DNA from: Ganoderma boninense
Lineage: Eukaryota > Basidiomycota > Agaricomycetes > Polyporales > Polyporaceae
Length of the DNA stretch: 64,000 nt
Reading direction: 5' to 3'
Assembly: GCA_002900995.3 (NCBI GenBank)
Contig: CM035309.1
Coordinates: forward strand, 62,001-126,000
Positions 55,336 through 64,000 of the stretch are shown in pieces. Under the pieces are notes generated by a model, which saw only the letters and a program-made list of their open reading frames with translations, searched no databases and was not told the origin of the DNA. The first letter of the stretch is position 1; each line of letters starts with the position of its first letter. The position numbers and the translations under genes are program-made.

Positions 55336-57552
55336 TCAAATCTCCGATTCGGAGCGCGCTTCTGCGGCACAGGAGCGTATCAACGCTTCCGCCATGGCCG
55401 ACCGCGGTTTGATAGAGCAGCGACAATCCTCGGGGTACCTGCGGCGCGATCGTCGCTGTCAGTGGATTGGATTCCCCATAATGCCACCACGGCACCTAGA
55501 GGGAATACGCACGAAATCACGCTGTCCGACTGGACGTGTTCCACCTTGATCGGACGACCGTCGTCTCCGAGCGGCGGCCCGATGTCGAAAACGTGCAGCG
55601 CGCAGGCGACACTGATGAACACCGTGTCTTCGGCGAAGTGTCGCCCGGGGCAGATCCTGGGACGGCGCGACTCGCGTGAGCTTCATACGCTACACATCAA
55701 CGGGTAGCGAGACGTACCTTCGGCCGTACCCGAACACGAACTCTGACGGGTCTCGGACGGTAGTGCAGTCGAGTTTGCCATCGCGTATGAAACGTTCGGG
55801 CCGGAAGACGTCGGGGTCCTCGTACATTTCGGGATCGTTCATGCACGCCCTTGAAATCGGGAGGTAAGTGCTCTGCCATCATGATGGGAACTTGAATGAG
55901 AGGGATGCCACGGCGACATACCATGTATTCGGGATCAGCATCGTGCCCGCAGGGATGAAGTATCCGCGGAACTCGTCGTCGTCGACGTTCGCATGGGGAA
56001 AGCCGACGGGGAGGGCCGTGTGCCATCGCAACGCTTCTTTTAAAATGGCATTGACGTAGGGGAGCGCGTCCCTGTCCTCAAAGTCTGGTAGCCTGTGCGG
56101 GCCGACGACCGCATCGAGCTCGGCATGGGCCTTCCTGAGCACCTCCGGGTGCAGCGATACGCCGAGGAACATGCCGAGAAGCGCACACAGCACCTTTCGG
56201 AAAACGTGAGTTGAGGGGTTATGTTGTAATGTTTAATGCGCTACATCACTCACCGTGTCTATCCCAGCTGAATGCGGACATGACCAGAGGATGAGATCAA
56301 TGGCAACTGCTTCCGAGGGCGCAGCGACGTACCTTCAAATGCGACCGCGCCCACGTTCTTGATAGTCCTTTCGTCGTCAGGGGAGACTGTGCCCCATTCC
56401 GCCATTTTGGTAAGCAGTTGTGCCGTTACTGACTCAGTGTCTTCTCCACTTTCCTACAGAGGGATTCGAAGCCCGAGATCAATATGGCGACACGGGACTC
56501 GGAGGCTGCGCTGAGAAAATTTGAGAGAGAACAGACCATCTTCTCCTTCGTGTGCTCGAACGGCACGTCCTCGAGCCGGCGTACGGCCGCCATCCACTTT
56601 ACCCACAGCCTCTGCGACGCAGCGCCGGGGAACCAAGTCGGGATGTGTCGCAGGAACGGGAAGAAGTCGACGAGGAACTTGCCGGGCACGAGGCCTACAG
56701 CCGCCCCGGCGACCGCTTCTTCCGATATCTGCAAGTACATGTCGTTCTCGTCCTTGATGTCGATGCCGTATATCACCTTCAACACCGTCGACGCAAAGTT
56801 GCTATTTCGATCCCAGTGAGTCCCCGATGTCGTTACGGAACGCGACGGAGAACTCACAACCGGATGAGCTTGTCCAGGCGCGCCGGGTTGTCGAGCAGCA
56901 TCTCGAGGAAGACATGTGTGGCCGCTCGGTGCGTCGAGTGGTAGCCTTTGATGGCGTCGCGGTGAAAGTGCTGCCAGAACGCGCGCCTGTGGCTGCGCCA
57001 TCTTTGGCCGTACGGCATGAAACCGAATGCCGAACTCGACCCCGTGCTATGTGTGGAGAGCGTCACTGTCACTGCGAGATCTTCTCGACCCCATGATCCG
57101 AGTCCCCGGAAAGAACAGAACGTACAGTTCTATCATCGGCGTCTGGATGCGGTCAGATGTGTTCGCAGACCGCTTGTCGAGGTACTCGAATATCGCGTCG
57201 GCGCTGCCGAGCACCACCATGGACTGTCCGAGCACGCGGAAGTGCATGACGTCCCCTGCGAGACCGGACCGCCCAACCATCAACTCTCAATGCGAACAAA
57301 ACCAATGCGCTGCTCAGGCTACTCACCTAGTTGGCGGCTGAGGTCTCGGAACCCGACCCATTGCCTCGCCCGGGGCATGTCGAGCATATTTCCGATGAGG
57401 GGGAGGCCCTTTGGGCCTGGGGGCAGGGGGCGTCCGCGGGTGCGAGCCCGCCATCGTGCGATTGAGACTAGGTACAAAACGACCGCACCAGCGACGACCA
57501 GCTGTGCTGCCGGTAACAGCAAACCCGTGGTGGCAGGCGCGGTGATAGCCAT
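55336..57552 (-). CDS. cytochrome P450 monooxygenase
   Basis: ER-anchored haem monooxygenase. The start at 57552 gives a membrane anchor (LLLPAAQLVVAGAVVLYLVS) and the hinge PLPPGPKGLPLIGN. Other marks: WRSHRRAFWQHF (helix C), the I-helix motif AGIDT built from a 14-nt microexon (56254-56267), ExxR in LKEALRW, PERF, and the haem loop FGYGRRICPGRHFA with its Cys intact. The C-terminus is restored by an intron after DSVIS, giving SYPEDCRCSIKPRSAMAEAL and a stop at 55336; reading through would give an unrelated tail. About ten introns. It resembles the fungal P450s often annotated as O-methylsterigmatocystin oxidoreductase-like; substrate unknown. A UbiA cyclase lies 2.3 kb away. Confidence 0.9.
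56254..56267 (-). other. 14-nt microexon in the P450 gene
   Basis: Bounded by CATTCAG and GTGAGT on the minus strand, it supplies most of the I-helix oxygen-activation motif A-G-I-D-T. Both flanking joins keep the frame (VGAVAFE upstream, VLCALLGMF downstream). Confidence 0.8.
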
Positions 57553-57652
57553 GGTCGGTACACACTGAGGGTGTCGGGCACGACGCGACGACGCGACACC
57601 GGGGTGAAACCTGGGGGATCGAAACGACGAGCGAAGACGCGGCGGCGTCGTA

Positions 57653-57660
57653 CTTTATAT
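57653..57660 (-). promoter_or_regulatory. TATA box of the P450 gene
   Basis: ATATAAAG on the minus strand, about 105 bp upstream of the ATG. Confidence 0.5.
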
Positions 57661-59877
57661 GACCGGACACGGTCGGGTCACTAGCACGGAGTCAATGCGT
57701 CCGCTGTGCCCCAACACGCCTGAGTCATGGGGGATGAGTCCTCGTACGAGCGCCGCGGTACATAGAACGACGAGACAAACAACATAGGATGATGGGAAGG
57801 GCTACGGGGATTGCACCCGCCCTCTCTCCTCTGCCGCCGCCGCCCGTTCGGGGGCCAAATTTAGGCGGCAGGCGCGACAGCGTTGATCCATACGCACCGC
57901 CCTGCCCCACTTCAAGCTCCCTGTCCCCGACAGAGGCTCTGGGCCAGGCCTGCGTGTAGACTCGGCCGACGTCATTTTGTGCCCGCGAGCGCTACGTGAT
58001 AACCACCGTTCGGACGATTGTGCCATTTTACCCCGCGCACAGGGTATGCAAGACCACGCCACGGCAAGAACGAAACTAGCCATTCAGAGGCGTGCTGCGG
58101 AATGGAATGGAGGATCGTCGAGCGCAAGTGTTATCGCATACTAGTCGGTCGCCGGGTTCTGCCAGACACGTGTGCCGCCCAGGAAGCTCCGGTTCTTCTA
58201 ACATCCGGCTGCTATAGCACACTTGACTGGAGGACGGTGACTCCGACCGGAGAAGGAGAGTCTGGGGAAAGTGAAGATGGATCAAGCACGCAGCTTGCTG
58301 TAGTAGCCGCCGGGCAGTTCTTCCCACCGGAACTTCTCCGCCTTTGAAAAACTGTCACGAACACTCCTTCTTTCTCCGATCGGAATCACCATGACAGTCA
58401 GATACGCGCACGACATACCCCAGAAGAGGATGGGACGACGGAGGTGAGCCTTCAACTCACTTTGAGTGCATACTGGACGTGACTTCAAGTGCTTCCGTGT
58501 GGAGCTGGTTTCCACACTCGAGGAGGGAGATAACTGCGAACATAATAGGGGACGATCAGGGTGAGACGCTTCTCTCTCACGAAGCATGCGTAGAGGCCAT
58601 GCATCACTGAAAAGTTCAATGATAAGCTTCTGTCTCTGTAACAACCGTGAACGGTAAGCCTGAGGATCTGAACTGCCCACTATATAGTGCTCCCGAACGT
58701 CTTCAAATTTGTCTCTATGGGATCAATAGAAGTCAGTTCGTCAGTTTTCCGACATCCCGGACAGAGGCCACGGCGTCAGTCGGTGGCCAATCAGAGCACG
58801 GCGGCCAGCGATATCGAGGACCTCGAGTGTGTTTCTGTGGTGGAAGCAGACGTGTTAAAATGTAGGAATGAGAAAGAAGTGCGGTAGCTTAAGCGTGGTG
58901 ACGACGTGACCGGGGCTATCACACACTCTTGCGGACGAAGGCGTAGCCCCGGCCTGGGCGTCCTGTGTGGTTATCAGGAAGCGCTGGCGGCGTGCGGTTG
59001 AGTCTTCGCGCGCCATGACTCTCAGTCTTGACGGGGTCTGACCCACGTCCCTCGGTGCTGCTTGGACTTGTTCGGTGGACATCCCGTATTCACTTCTTCA
59101 GAACCTCGTTGCCGGGCCTTCGCCGCAGTGAAAAATTCTCCTGTGAATGCCTCGAGCCATCTGTAATGCAAGGCGGCGACTCCGGATGATACGTCCTCCC
59201 AGTACCACGACTTACCACATGATGACTGCCGTTTGATAGGTCCATCAAACTCTGCATGATAAGGCGAAACTGGCCTCCGCACCCACGCAGATGAACCTTA
59301 AGAATCGGGGCGTGTTGCACTTCGCCACTTCAGTGGGATAATTGATGTCACTTACTTATCATTAGGCCAGGCCCCAGGAAGGTCGCCTGGCGCTGATACT
59401 GCGGGCCCGAGGCCGTGGCTGTGCATAGCACCCTCAGCGCTCTCAACGCAATGCGGGCAGAGACGGTCTCCGGGGAATCCGGGACTTGTCACTCCTGCAT
59501 AGTGGCAAGGCCGAGTCTAGGGCTAGACGCGTTGTTTCAGTGCGAGTTCGCAGCTTCTGAGCGACGATGCTTCCACAAGGACATGTCAGATGGAAGCGCG
59601 TTCGGACATGCCACTAAACCTTCCCCACCTTCCCCCCTGGGATGTGGGCTCTTGACGCCACGCATGGATCGGCCTGAAGACCCAGAATAGCAACTGGAAG
59701 AACGTTCGCAGAGCGTCCGCCTGGCACCGTTGGAGTGACTACCGTCAGCGCCCGTTCACACAAAGACCGGAACATCAAGCCTTGACGTACTGCCCGTGGG
59801 GGTGCGCCTCGCTCTTATACTTCTCGATCGACCGGGAAGGCCAGGCCCCACCGATCACCCCATCTCAGCATCGTACA
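57661..59877. other. 2.2-kb interval without a recognised gene
   Basis: No ORF here carries a known motif. It contains the upstream regions of both the P450 (minus) and the UbiA gene (plus), so the two biosynthetic genes are divergent across it. Confidence 0.45.
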
Positions 59878-61007
59878 ATGCCCTCGCGCATGATCTCCAC
59901 GCTCTACGGCTTCACCAAGTCGGATGTCATGGGCGTCCTCATCCCGACGGTGCGTCCCTGCTGGTCATCAGCACCGTCACCCCAGATCTGCTGAGCGACA
60001 CGCACCCCGTACTTCCATCACGGTGCTGACATCCGTCTCTCCTCCTCCTCCCGCAGACCGCCTTCGGGACGCTCGCAGCGGGCACGCTCGACCCCTCGCT
60101 GCTCGTGCTCCGCGGCTTCTGGGTGTGGCTGCATCTCCTCCAGTTCTGCGTGTCGAACCAGACCGTCGAGCCGGACGAGGACCGCAAGAACAAGCCCTGG
60201 CGGCCCATCCCCGCTGGCACCATCTCCCTGCGCGCCGCCCGCCGCCTGCGCTGGCTCCTGCTCGCCGCCTGCCTCGTCCTCTCCGCACGCACCGGCGTCC
60301 TCCACGCCGGGGCCGCCCTCTCGTTCGCGACGTGGGCGCACAACGAGGCGAATCTCGGGGCCCACTGGCTGACGCGGAACGCCCTCAACGCCGTCGGATA
60401 CGCCTCGTTCAGCATCGGGGCGAGCAACGCAGGGTGTTCGGGTACGTGGCCCCTCTCCTTCTTCCTCGCCTCGCCGACGGTCACGCTGACACGCCATCTC
60501 CATCTCCGTCTCCGTCTCCGACTCCGTCTCCACCTCCATCTCCGTCTCTGTAGCGCTCGGGTGTTCGCGCGCGCTGGATTCGCTCGTCGCGCAGCTGCTG
60601 ATCGCCGTCGTGATCTTCACGACGATCCAGGCGCAGGACTTCAAGGACGTCGACGGCGACATCCTCGTGAACCGCCAGACGCTCCCCATCCTCCTCCCCA
60701 CCGCGAGCCGCCTGGGGACGTCGCTGCTCGTGCCCCTGTGGTCCCTGTTCTTCGTCTACTGCTATCAGACCGCGCACCCCGTCGTGTCGGGTGCGGCCGT
60801 CGTGCTGGGCGCGATCACAGGGACGCGGTTCTGGTTCGAGCGGACACGGGACAGCGACAAGATGTCGTACCTGCTGTATAACGTCAGTCTCATCCGCGTT
60901 GGCTGCTTGAGCGAGGCCGTTGCTGACGTCCGATCCTCGTCTAGCTGTGGCTATGTTTCCTGCACATTGTGCCCTTCACCGTTAGATCTCGAGCCGCATT
61001 CATCTGA
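59878..61007 (+). CDS. UbiA-superfamily membrane terpene cyclase or prenyltransferase
   Basis: Integral membrane enzyme acting on a prenyl diphosphate. The ATG at 59878 leads into TLYGFTKSDVMGVLIP; exon 2 begins TAFGTLAAG. The first metal-binding region is VSNQTVEPDEDRKNKPWRPI and the second QAQDFKDVDGD, both with the needed acidic residues. Helices follow (LRWLLLAACLVLSA, LLIAVVIFTTI, GTSLLVPLWSLFFVYCY). A third intron joins SYLLYN to the last exon LWLCFLHIVPFTVRS and a stop at 61007. The NQ...EDxxNKPWRP form is typical of fungal proteins related to the fumagillin beta-trans-bergamotene cyclase, so a sesquiterpene cyclase is plausible. The N-terminus looks a little short and an upstream exon may exist. 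Confidence 0.85.
60494..60550 (+). repeat. CTCCGT/CTCCAT hexamer tandem repeat in a UbiA intron
   Basis: Imperfect six-base repeats fill the 3' half of the second intron, ending at its acceptor (…CTGTAG). Confidence 0.8.
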
Positions 61008-63508
61008 GTCACTTGCTAGACTGTAGGAGCCTCGGAGGTGTGTCAGCTCGGTCGACACCAATGTAGAAAAATGCACTGACTCAGACTGCCCACTTCATCA
61101 AGGTGTTCTATTGCTAGCATATATGCGCGCATTACTATGACACTCACCGGACGTGGTTAAAGTTAGCGTAGAGTATTTAGAGCCAAGACGCATCCGGAAG
61201 TATGACCCCTCCGGATGCCATCTTCTCGTTGTAGATGTATCAGCTGCCTGTATACCTCATTTAGGGAATTAGACCGAACCTCAGGATCTCCGCTGTCCTG
61301 GGTAAGGGCGAGGTGGTGGACGACGACCCAACCGGCTTCGAGGGCTGCATAGACCACTTGAGTGGTATCGAGCCTTACGTCGCTGTTTCCTTCGTGTGTG
61401 TGGGAGCGTCTTGGCACTAGTCACTGCCCGACAGGCTGGTGGTGAACGGCCCGATGCTTACGGATCCCTGTCGTAAAAAGCTTCTGAGGATCGTCAAAGA
61501 GATATTGCCCCTGCTATGTAAGCAAATTATGGTACGAGCGTAGATTTATGCTGTGCGTGGATCATACCTGCTAGGCAGACTGTGGGGGTTGGGCTGGAAG
61601 GAGATCATGGATGCGGAGCAGAGAGCTAGAGGCGCAGCCAGCGCCTTTTGCGTGGACGGCAAGCGTGGCGTCCCGGAACCGGGTTCTCCCGAACTTGTGG
61701 CACAGCCACAAATACCGTTGCCAAATGCCGAAGACAGTCACTTGCGACTTTGTTTCGACTTCCGTATCCTAGCCACCACTCAATCCTACTCCTACAGTGC
61801 ACGCACAATGAGGAGGAGTTTGTCCGTGTATCTCAGGACAGATCTCTGAGTGAATGGCATACATGTACGTAACCTCACTTTCCTCCAGCATGAGCCACCC
61901 CCACATCCAAGACCTGACTATTGCCGCGGTGACCGCGACAATCGGAACAAGGAATGCTCCCACATCATTGGCCTCGCTAGGCGCAGGACAAACCGAGGAA
62001 CGTCACCCAGCACCCGACCGAATACTAGGTTGAACGCCGTTACGCCCCCCTGTCACTACGACGCTTCCGCGAGTCCGACTCGGAATAGCCTTACCATATG
62101 TACTCAGCAAACTTCGCTACACGCGTACCGTGGTGCTCCACAACTACAGGAGCGAAAGCGGGACGAAAAACACTAGAAATAGCACCCCGATCCCTGTCGG
62201 TCTCCATCCCAGCGCACTCCACGCCCCGAACGCCTCCGTCGCCAGAGGCGCCGTCGCAAGCCTAACACGCGGCAGCCGGCGCAGGACGAAATTTAGTGAG
62301 GGCGAGGACGGGCGCCCCTGCCACAGAGGCTCTGAACGCCGTCCCGAGCTCCACGGAGGCGTACGGAGGGACTGTGAACCTTTGGAGGACCTCCGCGCCG
62401 ATGAGCTCGGCGAGGAGAGCTTGAACGTCGAGGGGAGCCCGCCGGCGAAAAGAATGGCGAGCACTCGAAGGACGCTGAGCGCGCGAGCCCGACTACTCGG
62501 TGTACAAGTAGGTATGTATGCGGCCCGTCCATGGCAGGCTCAGGCTCAGTCTGCGTTGATTTTCGATCCTTGACGCGGGATCACCTCCCAACCCGGGCCC
62601 ACTCCCAATGTGACGGGAAACCAGACCGAAGTGACGCTCCCCAGAGCATGGGATTCAGAGAGGATGATCTGCGAGTGGTACCAGAGTCCTCTGAGACATT
62701 GCGTGGATTTGCGAGGCGTGCGAGGGGCGCTCAGAAGAGAGCTCGCGTGGTTGAGGAGGGTCGATCGATTCAAGTTGCACAGCTTGCAAGGCGGGCCGGA
62801 ATTAGTTCCACCGGAGATCCTTACATGGCTTTCAAGCGCCCAGCACTGCTCCGGCGCTTTCGTGCTGCAGGAGGCATACGAATGGCATTGACCTCTCCCT
62901 CCGCTGTCTCTGGTAAGGAACACCACCTTCTCAACGCATATACGTCCATTTTACACCCGTTCAAAGTCTCCCATCTGCCATCGGGTACCGAACGCGCAGT
63001 AACAGGTTCGATGCCAGCAGTGCTCCCATCGGCCATGGCATTGGCTGCTTGTCACGGCACTCAGGTAAGCTCCTCGACTCCTGAAGATCATGAACTTACT
63101 CTGAAGTGTAAACAGACGTAAAGTTTCGTGGTCTCTAGGACCAGGCACCGCTTTGTTGCCACTATTCATGTCGCTCATCGTGCCTCTATTGCGGAGTCAA
63201 CGCTCAATGTAGACCCCGCATATATAGCACGGCTACGGTGTTGAGGTGCGTGCAAGAATTGCGACCCTTCAAGCCTACGGAAGACGTCTCTGATGCGCCG
63301 ATCATCACAAACCTAGTGTCTCTGCGTCTACATCTGGCACAAGCCCTTCAGTTCCCGTCTGCTTTTCTGACGGCTCATTCATCTCGGCCTGGCGCAGATC
63401 CTCGGACCCTGGGGGTAAAAGCATGCGTGAGTCGGAGTGGGACCTATCCAAACCCTCTTCCCTTCTCCGAACGGCGCTCCCCTCCCCGAGACCCTCCCCT
63501 GCGCTACG
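61008..63508. other. 2.5-kb interval without a recognised gene
   Basis: Short ORFs on both strands, none with a recognisable domain. A TATATA box at 63221-63226 lies 283 bp upstream of the next gene. No RNA gene or terminal repeats were found by eye. Confidence 0.4.
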
Positions 63509-64000
63509 ATGTCTCTCGGCGCCCCTGTTGCGACGCCGGAGCTGCGAAGGGTCGCCATCAACGACCTCGCGCTGAACACTACACTCTACTACGCTGCTGA
63601 CCTGGCTTATGTAGCGCTTGACATCGGTCTGTCAAGCGCGCTCTTTGGTGCGTCGAAGTCTAGACCGAAGTCGGGAGGTCATCACAGTCCGCGGCTCACC
63701 CGTGGCTGATGGTAGGCGTCTTAACCCTGCTCGCCATCGTCGCGGCGATATTCCTATTGTATTGTTTCATTTTGATTTTCCAATGTATGTGCGCTCAAAT
63801 CTGACGCCGTTCGCCTCTACAGCCGCAAGGGACTGGGATATCGAGCCGTGAAGATCCTCCTCCCGAGCACCGTTCTGCTGTACGGCTCGACGGCGCTCTA
63901 CATGGCTTCGCTAGCCAGCCACGTCGCCAGCGTCGATCGTCTCACCGCACATGCGCAGGACAGCCTCTTCTCGGACGCATATAGCAACACGGACATCGAC
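63509..64000 (+). CDS. 7-transmembrane protein, second copy, cut by the window end
   Basis: Begins MSLGAPVATPELRRVAINDLA, then LNTTLYYA and ALDIGLSSALFG, closely matching the gene at 48808. Two introns are in identical positions and phases: after LFG (acceptor before VLTLLAIVAAIFL) and before RKGLG. Exon 3 reads ILLPSTVLLYGSTALYMASLASHVASVDRLTAHAQ and continues to the window end without a stop. Identity to the first copy is high over this part, so the two are duplicates about 15 kb apart in direct orientation. Confidence 0.85.

Noticed and set aside
26313..61007. Calling the whole FPS to UbiA region one biosynthetic cluster
   Set aside because: HSP60, the large helicase and other unrelated genes lie between, and FPS is normally a housekeeping gene.

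Overview
This is a GC-rich nuclear window from a filamentous basidiomycete, most likely an Agaricomycete of polypore type. The evidence is many small spliced introns, basidiomycete-typical families (macrophage-activating-glycoprotein-like secreted protein, BTB proteins, orphan 7-TM proteins, UbiA-type cyclase) and a Plavaka (CACTA-like) transposon. All assignments come from reading translations and splice sites by eye; no database was searched.

Layout. (1) 1-8562 is nested mobile DNA: the 3' part of a Ty3/gypsy chromovirus ending in an LTR, whose integrase gene is split by a 6.6-kb Plavaka element carrying two divergent genes. (2) 9.4-33.1 kb is a mostly housekeeping block: a C2-domain phosphatidylserine decarboxylase, a secreted glycoprotein, HOP2, a LEU5-type mitochondrial carrier, RNase Z, a single-pass membrane protein, farnesyl diphosphate synthase and HSP60. 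Several of these genes have introns of 350-964 nt; the one in the farnesyl diphosphate synthase gene contains a decayed hAT transposon with TIRs and an 8-bp target duplication. (3) 33.1-36.8 kb has no recognisable gene but contains a 220-bp row of back-to-back palindromes. (4) 36.8-45.0 kb is one very large ZNFX1-like helicase gene. (5) 45-64 kb is accessory: a decayed phosphatidylserine decarboxylase copy, two related 7-TM genes (the second cut by the window end), a BTB gene followed by a BTB-less copy of its C-terminal region, a 4-TM-like protein, a cytochrome P450 and a UbiA-family terpene cyclase/prenyltransferase, separated by long gene-poor stretches.

Functional links. HOP2 and LEU5 share a divergent promoter of about 420 bp. 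Farnesyl diphosphate synthase makes the likely substrate of a UbiA-type sesquiterpene cyclase, and the P450 lies 2.3 kb from that cyclase, so a small terpenoid locus is possible but unproven. The most unusual items are the palindrome row at 34.3-34.5 kb, the nested Plavaka insertion with its uncharacterised second gene, the intronic hAT relic, and two microexons (19 and 14 nt) that encode catalytic motifs in the helicase and the P450.
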